Shown: positions 24,196 through 33,505 of the stretch, one piece after another
Position numbering within the stretch: the first letter of the stretch is position 1
Layout of the letters: every line of letters begins with the position of its first letter
Source of the DNA: Planctomycetota bacterium
GTDB taxonomy: Bacteria > Planctomycetota > Planctomycetia > Planctomycetales > Planctomycetaceae
Direction: 5' to 3'
Assembly: GCA_016872645.1 (NCBI GenBank)
Contig: VGZH01000022.1
Coordinates: forward strand, 1 to 64,000
DNA: 64,000 nt
Made by a program: the position numbers and the translations under genes
The notes under the pieces: generated by a model
Told to the model about the DNA's origin: nothing
The model's input: the letters and a program-made list of their open reading frames with translations, nothing else
The model's database searches: none

Positions 24196-26163
24196 ATGTG
24201 CGGAATCGCTGGAGCAGCTTGGATTGCGGATGCTGCTCCACTTTCGCCCGCGACGCTCGAACGAATGATCTCCGCCCTCGCTCACCGCGGCCCGGACGAT
24301 TCGGGAACGTTTTTCAGAGCCGAGGGGCGAGGGGCCGCCCTCGGTTTCCGACGCCTCTCGATCATCGACCTGAGCACTGGCCACCAACCGCTCGCCAACG
24401 AAGACGAGTCGGTGTGGATCGTCTTCAACGGTGAAATTTACAACTACCGCGAACTCCGAACCGACCTCGAAACCCGCGGCCATCGTTTCCGCACGAACAC
24501 GGACACCGAGTGCATTGTCCACCTCTACGAAGAGCTCGGCCCCGACTGCGTGAACCGTCTGCGAGGAATGTTTGCGTTCGCGATTTGGGACGATCGCCAA
24601 CAACGTCTGCTGCTCGCTCGCGACCGAGCCGGCAAGAAGCCATTGATCTATCGGCTCAACCACGGCCAACTGACCTTTGCCAGCGAACTGAAATCACTGC
24701 TGCTGGTTCCCGGTGCTCCACGTCGATTGAATCGCCGGGCAATCGACTCGTACCTCTGCTACCAGTACGTGCCGTATCCCGATTGCATTCTGGAAGGCTA
24801 TCAGAAACTTCCGCCGGCCCACGTCGCGGTCTTTGAGAATGGTCAACTTACTGTCCGCCGCTATTGGCGACCTCCGTACGAGCCGGAAACCGGAAGCTCC
24901 GCTTCTTCAACAAAACCAAGCTTCTCGGCCGATCAGTGGCGGCAGAAACTGCGTCGCACATTGACCGAAGCCGTTCGACTGCGAATGCGCAGCGACGTGC
25001 CACTGGGAGCATTTCTCTCCGGGGGCATCGACTCAACCATTATCACCGGTTTGATGCAGGAACAATCCACCCGGCCGGTCCACACGTTTTCAATCGGCTT
25101 TCCGATCAAGGAATTCGACGAGCGGTCGTATGCCCGTGAGGCTGCGAAACATCTCGGCACCGAGCATCACGAACTGATCGTCACACCCAACGCGCTCGAA
25201 ATCCTGCCGAAGTTGATCTGGCACTACGACGAACCCTTCGCCGACAGCTCGGCAATCCCGACGATGTATCTTTCTGAGATGACTCGTCAGCACGTCACTG
25301 TCGCGCTGTCGGGGGACGGAGGCGACGAACTGTTCGCCGGGTACACGCGGTATTTAGCCGTGAAGCTCGCCTCACGATTCGACCGATTGCCGGGACCGCT
25401 CCGGCGGCTGATCACATCGAAGCTCTGGCAACGCCTCCCCTCGGGTGCGGGACATCGCTCGCTGCTGCGGCGCGGCAAACGGTTTTTGGACGCCCTCGGC
25501 GAATCGCCGGAAAAACGATATCTCCGCTGGACCGGCATCTTTGAGGAATCAAAACGGCGAGAACTTTATCGACCGGAGTTCGCCGCAGAACTCGGGGGGT
25601 TCGACGCCGGCGAATTCCTGACTCAAGCGTATGCCGAATGTCCCAGTCGCGACTTTACCACACGCACGACTTGCACCGATGTGCTGACCTACTTGCCGTG
25701 CGACATTCTCACAAAAGTGGACATCGCCAGCATGGCCTACAGCCTCGAATGCCGCAGCCCGTTTCTCGACCAAGAGGTCATGGAACTCGCCGCGCAAATG
25801 CCCATCGAATTAAAATTGCGCGGCAACCAAGGCAAACAAATCCTGCTCGACACGTTTGCCGATTTGCTGCCGCCGTCCATTCAGCGCCGCCGCAAAATGG
25901 GCTTCGGCGTCCCGTTGGCTAATTGGTTTCGTGGCGAGCTGCAACCGCTCCTCCGCGACGTGCTGTTCGATTCGCGGACACACGCGCGCGGCCTCTTCGA
26001 GCCATCCGCCGTGCAACGGCTGTTCGACGAACATGTTCAATCTAAGAACGACCACTCTCATCGCTTGTGGGCGCTGCTTTGCCTAGAATTCTGGCAGCGC
26101 TTGTTTCTCGATGCCGCCGAACCACCTGCAAGTTGCCCGTCGACCATTCGAACTTCTCCGTGA
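24196..26163 (+). CDS. asnB: Asparagine synthetase (glutamine-hydrolysing)
   Basis: A 655-residue class B asparagine synthetase. The start at 24196 exposes Cys2 (MCGIAG), the glutaminase nucleophile after Met removal. The N-terminal Ntn amidotransferase domain shows HRGPDDSGTF, RRLSIIDLSTGHQPL and FNGEIYNYRELR. The C-terminal ATP-pyrophosphatase domain carries LSGGIDSTIITGLM and LSGDGGDELFAGYTRY. In related proteins the product may be free asparagine or an amidated cell-surface or secondary metabolite. With no biosynthetic cluster around it, asparagine is the default. No regulatory site is seen. Confidence 0.92.
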   Translation: MCGIAGAAWIADAAPLSPATLERMISALAHRGPDDSGTFFRAEGRGAALGFRRLSIIDLSTGHQPLANEDESVWIVFNGEIYNYRELRTDLETRGHRFRTNTDTECIVHLYEELGPDCVNRLRGMFAFAIWDDRQQRLLLARDRAGKKPLIYRLNHGQLTFASELKSLLLVPGAPRRLNRRAIDSYLCYQYVPYPDCILEGYQKLPPAHVAVFENGQLTVRRYWRPPYEPETGSSASSTKPSFSADQWRQKLRRTLTEAVRLRMRSDVPLGAFLSGGIDSTIITGLMQEQSTRPVHTFSIGFPIKEFDERSYAREAAKHLGTEHHELIVTPNALEILPKLIWHYDEPFADSSAIPTMYLSEMTRQHVTVALSGDGGDELFAGYTRYLAVKLASRFDRLPGPLRRLITSKLWQRLPSGAGHRSLLRRGKRFLDALGESPEKRYLRWTGIFEESKRRELYRPEFAAELGGFDAGEFLTQAYAECPSRDFTTRTTCTDVLTYLPCDILTKVDIASMAYSLECRSPFLDQEVMELAAQMPIELKLRGNQGKQILLDTFADLLPPSIQRRRKMGFGVPLANWFRGELQPLLRDVLFDSRTHARGLFEPSAVQRLFDEHVQSKNDHSHRLWALLCLEFWQRLFLDAAEPPASCPSTIRTSP

Positions 26164-26344
26164 AGATCTTCGTCGAAAATGCTTCGTCAGTTCCTGAGGC
26201 CGCGGACTTTTGAAATGCACACACTTCCAAAAGTGACAGCGACACATCGTTCGACTGCGCGAATAGACTCCGAGATCCTGAAATCTCAAACGCATATCAC
26301 GCCGTCGCAGCGCACTAAATCCACCGAGTTGTGAGTGATTTCCA

Positions 26345-28078
26345 ATGAATTGGCGGATTGCATCGAACCCTTGGATCATGATCCTCGCAGTCGTTGTCTC
26401 TGGGGGAGTTGTTTCGATTTGGCTGGCACCTTCGAGCCCTGAAAACCAAGCACGTCCTTTGATTGATTTTCCCGCCGAGTCCACCAACGAGTCCAAGGGC
26501 ACAGGGACACAGTCCGCACGGGGATATCTCGGCCCACAAGCATGTGCTGAGTGTCACTTACCGATTTTTCAGTCGTTCGCCAAAACCGGCCATGCAGCAG
26601 CGTCTTCTGTCGCCAGACCTGAGGAGCTTCAAAAGTCTCTTCCCTCCAATCCTCATCGAGTTGTGTTGACTCCAGATTCGATTAACGTGGATTTGGAGAT
26701 TCGGCCAGAAGGTGCTTTTCAGACCGCCGTGGCGACCAGCGGACAAAGTCGCTTCGAACACACGGAACGGTTCGACATTGTCATCGGCTCGGGAAAGATG
26801 GGCCACACTTTCATGTTTTGGAAAGGCCCACGGCTCTATCAGCTCCCCGTGGGCTATGTCTCGATCACGAACGAATGGTGCTACAGTCCGGGCTTTCCAA
26901 AAGAGCGTGCGTCGTTTTCGCGACCCATTGATGCTCGATGCCTCGAATGTCACATAACCTTCGCTCAAGTGGCAGCGGATGACCCCTATTCGTTCGATCG
27001 CGACAGTCTTATTTACGGGGTCTCGTGCGAGTCGTGCCACGGGCCTGGGCAGCGTCACGTCGAGTACCACAAATCAAATCCTGACTCCGCGTCCGCCCAG
27101 TTTGTGATCAATCCCGCCAAAACTTCACGAGAACGTCAAATCGATGTCTGTTCGTTGTGTCATGCAGGTGGTGGAGTCAAGGATCTCCGCACAAATGCGT
27201 TTTCGTTCTGCCCGGGAGACCCTTTGGAGAACCATCTCCGAACTAAAACGGTCGACAAAATCACGGTGATGGGCCCCCACAGCAACGACCAGTTTCTCAG
27301 ACTTTCGCAGAGCCGCTGTTTTACCGAGAGCGATCGACTTGTCTGCACAACATGCCACAACCCACATTCGTTTGAGCGAAACAACACAGCACATTTTTCC
27401 AAGCGATGTCAGACTTGTCATTCCGCGGAAGCATGCGGCAAATCGTCAGAGCTGGGCACTTTGATTCGCGATAACTGCGTTGACTGTCACATGCGAAAAG
27501 CAGGAATGGAACTTCACGAGATGGGCTTCTTTTCGGAAGGCACCGCGTCAGGCGCGACACTGATGAGAGATCACTGGATCCGCGTGCCTAAGAATGCAAA
27601 CGACGGAGACCATTCGCTATTTGCAATCCTTGCACCTCAAGCCCGCGAGCGTCTCAAACAGCTCCAGATCGAGTTTGCACTGGATTCAGCGGGTGAAGTT
27701 CAGCGACTTCACTGGCCGGCCGGATTACCGACTCAGGAACTGGTGCTTCTGCGAACGTTTAGCAAGCTGCAGGATCTCGATCTCTCCGGGCAATCGCTTG
27801 ACCAAGCGGCTTGGGACATCGTGCTGCAATTGAAACAAGTCCGGCGATTGGGATTATCAAAGACGCGGCTTTCCGATCGGCACATCAAGCAACTCACACG
27901 ATTGATTCGACTCCGGCATTTGGATGTGTCTGCTTGCCCGCAGGTGACCGATGAGTCCATCGCGGATTTGGAATCATTTGTCGTCCTGGAGTCCGTCGAT
28001 TTACGTGAAACCTCCGTGAGCTCGGCAGGCATCGAACGCTTGCGAATCAATCGACCGGGTTGCAACATTCGGCACTAG
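26345..28078 (+). CDS. Heptaheme c-type cytochrome with C-terminal leucine-rich repeats
   Basis: A 577-residue exported protein with an N-terminal membrane anchor or uncleaved signal (IMILAVVVSGGVVSIWLA, residues 11-28). Seven CxxCH motifs begin at C67, C199, C228, C269, C334, C355 and C378 (CAECH, CLECH, CESCH, CSLCH, CTTCH, CQTCH, CVDCH). This suggests seven covalently bound hemes and electron transfer outside the cytoplasm. The spacing resembles multiheme proteins related to cytochrome c554/nitrite-reductase types, but the enzyme class is not identifiable. Residues ~440-577 form leucine-rich repeats (LQDLDLSGQSLDQ; VRRLGLSKTRLSDRHIKQL; LRHLDVSACPQVTDESIADL), suggesting a protein-binding tail. 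It is convergent with a CRTAC1 lipoprotein gene. Confidence 0.88.
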   Translation: MNWRIASNPWIMILAVVVSGGVVSIWLAPSSPENQARPLIDFPAESTNESKGTGTQSARGYLGPQACAECHLPIFQSFAKTGHAAASSVARPEELQKSLPSNPHRVVLTPDSINVDLEIRPEGAFQTAVATSGQSRFEHTERFDIVIGSGKMGHTFMFWKGPRLYQLPVGYVSITNEWCYSPGFPKERASFSRPIDARCLECHITFAQVAADDPYSFDRDSLIYGVSCESCHGPGQRHVEYHKSNPDSASAQFVINPAKTSRERQIDVCSLCHAGGGVKDLRTNAFSFCPGDPLENHLRTKTVDKITVMGPHSNDQFLRLSQSRCFTESDRLVCTTCHNPHSFERNNTAHFSKRCQTCHSAEACGKSSELGTLIRDNCVDCHMRKAGMELHEMGFFSEGTASGATLMRDHWIRVPKNANDGDHSLFAILAPQARERLKQLQIEFALDSAGEVQRLHWPAGLPTQELVLLRTFSKLQDLDLSGQSLDQAAWDIVLQLKQVRRLGLSKTRLSDRHIKQLTRLIRLRHLDVSACPQVTDESIADLESFVVLESVDLRETSVSSAGIERLRINRPGCNIRH

Positions 28079-28086
28079 TGCAGATT

Positions 28087-28104
28087 CACGCTGAATTCAG
28101 CGTG
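28087..28104. terminator. Perfect 18-bp palindrome between convergent genes
   Basis: CACGCTG-AATT-CAGCGTG can form a 7-bp hairpin with a tetraloop. It lies in the 37-bp gap between the cytochrome stop and the CRTAC1 stop, consistent with a shared bidirectional transcription end. There is no T-run. Confidence 0.45.
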
Positions 28105-28115
28105 TCACGACCTCG

Positions 28116-29873
28116 TCAATCGGATGATGGACTGTCCGGTTCCAAAACCGTGAGGATTTGATCGGCGACGACATCACGCAGAACCTGCTCGCGTCCCGAA
28201 GGCCAACGGATCGTGAGCGTCTCCAACTTGCCGCAGCTGCCCAGGCCCCAGTGAATACGCGGGTCTTTCGACGAAAGGTAACTGGAAGCCGGCGAGACTT
28301 CGCTAATCCAGACTTGCTCCGCCGACTTGCCAACCGCACGTGCTCCGTACGCGAACCGATTTGGGGCCGCTCCACGAAGATCTAACTTCAACCAGTGGTT
28401 GTTCGTTTGCGACCGGTTTTGCAAAAGACACACGGGGCCTTCGTAATCAACGACGATCAGGTCGAGGCGGCCGTCGTTGTCAAAATCGAGCGTTGCCGAA
28501 CCACGTCCCACCATCAATCTCCCCACATCCGAGCTGAGATTGGGAACCAGGTCGATGAATTTTTTCCCCTTCAAATTCCGCAACAACAAGATTGGCTGGC
28601 GATACGTTGAGCGTGAATCAATTTCACTGGCATTTTCGTAGACGTGGCCGTTGACGAACGCCAAATCAGGCCAGCCATCATTATCGAAATCCATCCAGTT
28701 AGTTCCAAACCCCAGCCGACTCAGCGTGATTCTTTCGACACCCGTTGGCGCCGTGACGTCGGTGAACGACGAACTCCCCTGATTCCGAAACAAGGCGAAA
28801 CCAAACCAGTCGAAATTGGACACCGCTAAATCCAGCCGACCGTCGCGATCGAAGTCCCCCCAATCGGCCCCCATCGCAGCCATGGCGGACAATTCGCGAC
28901 CGAACGCCAAACCGGACGATACTCCGTGATTCGCGAAATTCATGCCTCCCAAATTGTGAAGCAAATCGGCGTTTTCCCCGTCGTTTCCGATGTAGAAGTC
29001 CATGCGTCCGTCATCGTCCAGGTCTGCGAATGCCAACACTAAACCTGGCCCATTCGTCGACTCCATTCCCTGCTCATGGGGAACAAGCTCGAATCCGCCC
29101 CGTCCGGTGTTGTGCCAGATTTCCCCCTTGTCCGGCAGATATTCTTTCGGCGGACATCCTGATTTGACCCCAGGTCGCATCTCACAATACTGCTTTGATT
29201 CCGGACCGAAAACGACGTAATTCACCACGACCAAATCCAGCCAACCATCACGGTCGAGATCCATGAACGCCGCGCTGGCCCCCCAATGATTGTGGTTGCC
29301 GGGATCCAACCCCGCGAGAACCGTCGTCTCTTCAAAGCGTTGACCCGCCAAATTGCGATACAAGGCCAATCGATGCAGTCCAGTCAGCAAAAGGTCCATC
29401 CATCCGTCGCCGTCGTAGTCTCCGACCGCACAACCGGTCCAATCGTCAGTCCCCGTCCGGATCAACCCCATCGACTCCGTAACGTCCCTGAACTTGACAC
29501 CCTCAAGATTCCGGTACAGCACGGGATGCGGATCGGCGACTAGCAGAATGTCTTGCCAGCCATCGCCATCAAAGTCAAATGCCGCACAGCCACAACCAAA
29601 GGCTTCATTCGTCCGCATGGGCCGCGGCTGCTGAGGCCAAATGTGTGTCAAGTTGACCTTTTGAACCACGTCTTCAAATACGACCTGACGAGACTCGGAA
29701 TTGATTTCGGCCGCAGATTTTTTGGTTGCCACGACCAACTTGGGACTTGCAGCCTCCAGCTCTGGCTTTGCCGATCGATCTTCACACCCCGCAACAATCC
29801 CCGCGATACAGACGAGACTGCATACGGCAGCGCCGAGACGTGGAATCAGAAACCGAATTCGGGCCTTTTTCAT
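28116..29873 (-). CDS. CRTAC1-type lipoprotein (FG-GAP repeats plus ASPIC/UnbV)
   Basis: A 585-residue lipoprotein. The ATG at 29873 gives MKKARIRF and a signal ending in the lipobox VAGC. The TTG at 29897 is less likely. FG-GAP/VCBS repeats with Ca-binding-like loops recur (FDFDGDGWQDILLV; GDYDGDGWMDLLLTG; DLDRDGWLDLVVVN; DFDNDGRLDLIVVD), forming an integrin-like beta-propeller. The C-terminus matches ASPIC/UnbV (GARAVGKSAEQVW; WGLGSCGKLETLTIRWPSG). It is probably surface exposed and adhesive or substrate binding. A paralogue lies at 36453-38300 and a multiheme cytochrome is adjacent. Confidence 0.87.
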   Translation of the reverse strand: MKKARIRFLIPRLGAAVCSLVCIAGIVAGCEDRSAKPELEAASPKLVVATKKSAAEINSESRQVVFEDVVQKVNLTHIWPQQPRPMRTNEAFGCGCAAFDFDGDGWQDILLVADPHPVLYRNLEGVKFRDVTESMGLIRTGTDDWTGCAVGDYDGDGWMDLLLTGLHRLALYRNLAGQRFEETTVLAGLDPGNHNHWGASAAFMDLDRDGWLDLVVVNYVVFGPESKQYCEMRPGVKSGCPPKEYLPDKGEIWHNTGRGGFELVPHEQGMESTNGPGLVLAFADLDDDGRMDFYIGNDGENADLLHNLGGMNFANHGVSSGLAFGRELSAMAAMGADWGDFDRDGRLDLAVSNFDWFGFALFRNQGSSSFTDVTAPTGVERITLSRLGFGTNWMDFDNDGWPDLAFVNGHVYENASEIDSRSTYRQPILLLRNLKGKKFIDLVPNLSSDVGRLMVGRGSATLDFDNDGRLDLIVVDYEGPVCLLQNRSQTNNHWLKLDLRGAAPNRFAYGARAVGKSAEQVWISEVSPASSYLSSKDPRIHWGLGSCGKLETLTIRWPSGREQVLRDVVADQILTVLEPDSPSSD

Positions 29874-30417
29874 CAACTTCAATGTCCACAACCGCAAGTT
29901 AAATCTGCTTGTTTGTCAGATTTGGGAAGTCTTTTAGCGCAGAGAAGTTTTGGCGAACCACGGACAGTTGCTTCGTCGGCATTTCCGGCAATCTTAAAGC
30001 ATCTCCCGAAAAACTGCCTAGCGGGCTGCATACCACCGCAATCTCAGGTGATCGCGATTCTGGAAAATTATTTTTTCTCTTAATCCAATCTTCAGGTTAC
30101 TTGCTCTAGACTCCCTGCGGGATATTCTGGACGGCGGGACGCAGCAGCCGAAATCAAGTCACGACCCCGCCTTGGCTGTCAAAACTTTTAGGCTTCGATT
30201 CTAAAACCAGCTCCTCTTGATGCTGGGAGAAGTTACCGCTTTGAAAGCGTTTTTTGAGTTTCATGGACTTGTTCCGTTGAAAATATAAGTTGCTGTCGAT
30301 CTAATCTTCATTGCTCGGTGTTAATTCACTGGATCGTCTTTTCTGAATCATGTCTTGGTTCGTCCGGTATTCAGCGTAAGTTCGCATTTCTAATCTCAGT
30401 TCAAAAGTGAGGTTTGC
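29874..30417. other. 544-nt intergenic region, probable divergent control region
   Basis: There is no credible gene on either strand. The part nearest the prepilin-like gene is unusually AT-rich for this window, and a possible ribosome-binding site (GTGAGG) lies 2-7 nt before its ATG. A CGCTTTGAAAGCG palindrome followed by TTTTTT occurs near 30238-30256. Promoters for the CRTAC1 gene (minus) and the prepilin-like gene (plus) must lie here, but no unambiguous -35/-10 pair is identified. Confidence 0.5.
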
Positions 30418-31509
30418 ATGTCAGAGCTTCGAAAGGCCTCGTTCCGATGGCGTGGATTCACGCTCATCGAGCTCCTCGTCGTGATTGCGATTATTGCTGT
30501 CCTCATCGCCTTGCTTTTGCCGGCCGTCCAACAGGCTCGCGAAGCCGCGCGTCGCTCGCAGTGCAAAAACAACTTGAAGCAACTCGGGTTGGCCATGCAC
30601 AACTACGAGGAGACGTCAAAGCAATTCCCGATGGCTGGCTCCCACAACTGGCATAGTAATTGGGGCAGCTATGGTGGCAGTGATGGCCTTCTGAGAGGAT
30701 CCGTGTTCGTCTCGATGCTGCCGTACTTGGACCAAACGCCACTTTACAAAGAGATCGACTTTACAACTCCGACGACCGGTTTTGCTTATCACGGCCCACC
30801 GGCCAGTAGGCGTTCGCCACCGCCGTCTCCGGGCGTTGCAGGTGGACGAGACGGGAACGGTTATAGCTTGATTAATTATCAGTTAATTCCAGGGCTGTTG
30901 TGTCCGACGTATGACCAAAGTCCGACCTCTTGGTCGAATACTAAAATCACAACTTACATGCCAAGCGACGGGGCCCAGTACCATTGGGGCAACAACCAGT
31001 GCTACAACGTTGGTGAACCTGGCTCGAGCTCAAACGGACACGAGCAGTACTTCCGAAACGGGATGAATGGTGCCTGGTGGGGTCAGTCGAACGATCCGAA
31101 TGCGATCTCAGGTGTTTTCAGCGCTGGTGGTTGGGCAGCGAAGCTGGGGCAAATTTCAGACGGCACTACGAACACGATCGCGTTTGGAGAGGTTCGTCCA
31201 CAGTGTTCGTCCTGGTACAACGCGGGCTGGGGCTCAATGCTGGGCGTGGTCGCCAGCACAATGCCACCGATCAACTTTGACTCGTGTTCCACTGGTTACG
31301 ATGTGAGCCCGAGTAACCCTGCCTGTGGTGCTGGCGGTAGGTACTATGACAACCACAATACCTCCATGGGGTTCAAGTCCAAGCATGCCGGCGGATCGCA
31401 TTTCGTTATGTGTGACGGTGCGGTGCGATTCGTGGCGGAAAACATCACATACGATCTGTATCAGCGACTCGGCGACCGCAGAGATGGAAGGTCTATCGCC
31501 AACTACTAA
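30418..31509 (+). CDS. DUF1559 prepilin-like protein
   Basis: A 363-residue protein with a type IV prepilin-like N-terminus: [20 protein letters not shown] after a short basic leader, with Glu5 of the mature protein present. The [20 protein letters not shown] continuation is diagnostic of the DUF1559 (SBP_bac_10) family, which is expanded in planctomycetes. The C-terminal H-x9-DG motif ([20 protein letters not shown]) is present. Cleavage by a prepilin peptidase and assembly at or export to the cell surface are expected from the family. A terminator follows, then a small lipoprotein gene commonly paired with this family. Confidence 0.92.
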   Translation: MSELRKASFRWRGFTLIELLVVIAIIAVLIALLLPAVQQAREAARRSQCKNNLKQLGLAMHNYEETSKQFPMAGSHNWHSNWGSYGGSDGLLRGSVFVSMLPYLDQTPLYKEIDFTTPTTGFAYHGPPASRRSPPPSPGVAGGRDGNGYSLINYQLIPGLLCPTYDQSPTSWSNTKITTYMPSDGAQYHWGNNQCYNVGEPGSSSNGHEQYFRNGMNGAWWGQSNDPNAISGVFSAGGWAAKLGQISDGTTNTIAFGEVRPQCSSWYNAGWGSMLGVVASTMPPINFDSCSTGYDVSPSNPACGAGGRYYDNHNTSMGFKSKHAGGSHFVMCDGAVRFVAENITYDLYQRLGDRRDGRSIANY

Positions 31510-31550
31510 ACTGGTGAATGCGAATTTAAGTCGCGTACTCGGGTCATTTA

Positions 31551-31583
31551 TTGCGGCGTGCTGTTTGCGCGCCGCAATTTTTT
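31551..31583 (+). terminator. Rho-independent terminator after the prepilin-like gene
   Basis: TTGCGGCG (31551-31558) pairs with CGCCGCAA (31570-31577) and is followed by TTTTTT. It separates the prepilin-like gene from the next, same-strand lipoprotein gene and would keep downstream expression lower. Confidence 0.85.
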
Positions 31584-31630
31584 GTGCCGTGAGAACTTTG
31601 AAAATTACCAAATTCAAGGGAGCCAGACCT

Positions 31631-32158
31631 GTGCAACGTGATTTCGGTCAGCGTGGGCGCGTCTTCGGCGTTCTATGTGTATTGGTCGTGAGCCAATTGT
31701 CCGTCGGTTGCGGCGAAAAGGAGCGGCCTGCAGTTGCGCCCGTGAAGGGCGTCGTGACTGTGAAGGGCAAGCCCGTTGAAGGAGTCCAAGTTTCCTTTAG
31801 TCTCAAAGATAGTTTGAGAGTTTCATCTGGCATAACGAATGAGAAGGGAGAATATGTGCTGTCAACGTTCAACACGGATGACGGTGCTATTGTCGGCGAC
31901 AATCTGGTGACCGTCCGCCAGATTCCGAAGGATATGCAGACGGGCGGCCCAACCCAGGGGCCAGAAGCCATGATGAAGGGTACGGGGGCAGCAGAGTTTA
32001 AGAGTCCGACCAAACCTACAGGAAAGTCGATGGGCGGATTCTTTCAGATTCCAAGCGACGTTGTGCCAGCAAAGTACGCCAATGTCGAATCCTCTGGCCT
32101 GAAGCGTTCTGTCGTACTTGGTGATAAGAACGAATTCAACTTTGACTTGAAACCATAA
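31631..32158 (+). CDS. Small carboxypeptidase-regulatory-like lipoprotein
   Basis: A 175-residue lipoprotein. The GTG start at 31631 has AAGGGAG 8 nt upstream. The upstream open frame overlapping the prepilin-like gene is a shadow. The signal (RVFGVLCVLVVSQLSVGCGE) ends in a lipobox VGC. The mature part has VKGVVTVKGKPVEGVQVSF and NEKGEYVLSTFNTDDGAIVG, a transthyretin/carboxypeptidase-regulatory-like beta-sandwich. In planctomycetes this kind of gene commonly follows DUF1559 genes. It probably acts in the periplasm or on the surface; function unknown. Confidence 0.83.
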   Translation: MQRDFGQRGRVFGVLCVLVVSQLSVGCGEKERPAVAPVKGVVTVKGKPVEGVQVSFSLKDSLRVSSGITNEKGEYVLSTFNTDDGAIVGDNLVTVRQIPKDMQTGGPTQGPEAMMKGTGAAEFKSPTKPTGKSMGGFFQIPSDVVPAKYANVESSGLKRSVVLGDKNEFNFDLKP

Positions 32159-32193
32159 CCTGCCGGGGGATCGCCCCTTAGCTCTGATGACTC

Positions 32194-33366
32194 GTGACGC
32201 CTTCCCGTTCGTTTTTCGTTGTCTTTGTGGGCCTGATTTCGGGATGCCTGATTTTTGGCATCGTCGCGACAGCACGGTCAGCCAAGAAATTGTCATTCGA
32301 GACCGCTTGGACTGCGCGTCTGAAATCCGATGATTCGGTGGCTAAGCAATTCGTCAAAACAAGAACTGACGACCCGGAATCTCGCGATCCCCGATTGCTG
32401 CTGCAAGCCGGGCTTTTGGTGAGGAACGGGCGGGCTGTCGATGCCGCCAACGTGCTGCAGAGAGTGAGTTCCGAATGGCGGGAGCGTCCAGAGACGCGGC
32501 AACTTTGGGGTGAAGTTTTTTACAGTTTAGGAAGGTTGCAGGATTCGGAGACGCAATTCCTCTCGCTGCTTTGTGAAGACCCCTCGCGTGCGGACGTGCA
32601 TCTTTGGTTGGGGGTGATTTACTACGATCAAATGCAGCTCGATCGTTGCCTCAGGGAGATGCAGCGTTCAATTCGGTTGGCACCTGACGACTTCCGCCCG
32701 CATCGAGTACTGGGGATGCTGTACCACCGGTTCTACCGGTTCTCAGATTCCGCTCGCTATTTTCAGGAAGCCCTGCGATTGGGCGGCATTTCCGGCCAAA
32801 GTGACATCGTGGGTCACTTAGCTCAAGCGCAGCTCTTCAATCGTGATTATTCTTCAGTGGTTGATCTGATTGCCAAAGTTCCCGAACCCTCTGGAGAGAT
32901 GTGGGCCATGCTTGCCGAGGCCCATTTAAATCTCGGGAGCGACGAGAAGCTGATCGATGACTGCGTTGAAAATGGACTAAAGACTGCGCCCCACGAGCGA
33001 CGGGTGCTGCAAATCGCCAGCCAGATTTACATCGAAAAAGGCCGGGTCGAGGAAGCGATCGCCTTCCTTAATGAGATTCTGACGACCGTTCCACACTATG
33101 AGCGTGCCCACTATTTACTTGCAAGAGCCTATTTAAAAATGGGCCGGCAAGAAGACTACGAACGTTCCATGCAACAATTCAAAGTTGCGGAAGAGATCAA
33201 GAAAGAGCATCGAGATTTGGCGCGACAGATGGCCGAAAACACAGTCGACGACGACTCACTAGAACGAGCCGTGTATCTGGCGGCTGAAATGGGTGAGCCT
33301 GACTTGGTAAAATTGTACTCGATAGCAAAAGCTTCAAGGTCGTCGCAGAAAGCACCGAGTCGCTAA
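32194..33366 (+). CDS. Membrane-anchored TPR protein
   Basis: A 390-residue protein with GTG start and an N-terminal hydrophobic segment (FFVVFVGLISGCLIFGIVAT). The context SGC could be a lipobox or part of an anchor helix. Multiple TPRs follow (AAVDAANVLQRV-type units; QLDRCLREMQRSIRLAPDDF; RVEEAIAFLNEILTTVPHYE). It probably acts in the periplasm as a scaffold. It is the first of two same-strand TPR genes, with a third facing them. Confidence 0.78.
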   Translation: MTPSRSFFVVFVGLISGCLIFGIVATARSAKKLSFETAWTARLKSDDSVAKQFVKTRTDDPESRDPRLLLQAGLLVRNGRAVDAANVLQRVSSEWRERPETRQLWGEVFYSLGRLQDSETQFLSLLCEDPSRADVHLWLGVIYYDQMQLDRCLREMQRSIRLAPDDFRPHRVLGMLYHRFYRFSDSARYFQEALRLGGISGQSDIVGHLAQAQLFNRDYSSVVDLIAKVPEPSGEMWAMLAEAHLNLGSDEKLIDDCVENGLKTAPHERRVLQIASQIYIEKGRVEEAIAFLNEILTTVPHYERAHYLLARAYLKMGRQEDYERSMQQFKVAEEIKKEHRDLARQMAENTVDDDSLERAVYLAAEMGEPDLVKLYSIAKASRSSQKAPSR

Positions 33367-33505
33367 CGGTGATTGCAGAACAAAAAAGAATCCAGAAACG
33401 TGTGCCAGCAAGTCGTGACAATCGAGATAAAATCGGCCGTCACTTGGGCATCACGGCACTTTCGAAAATGGATTCGACGCGGTGACTAGTGCATCAGGAG
33501 ATCTT

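Noticed and set aside
30238-30256. CGCTTTGAAAGCG followed by TTTTTT as a terminator
   Set aside because: The usable stem is only about 4 bp with a minimal loop, and no gene ends upstream of it on the plus strand.
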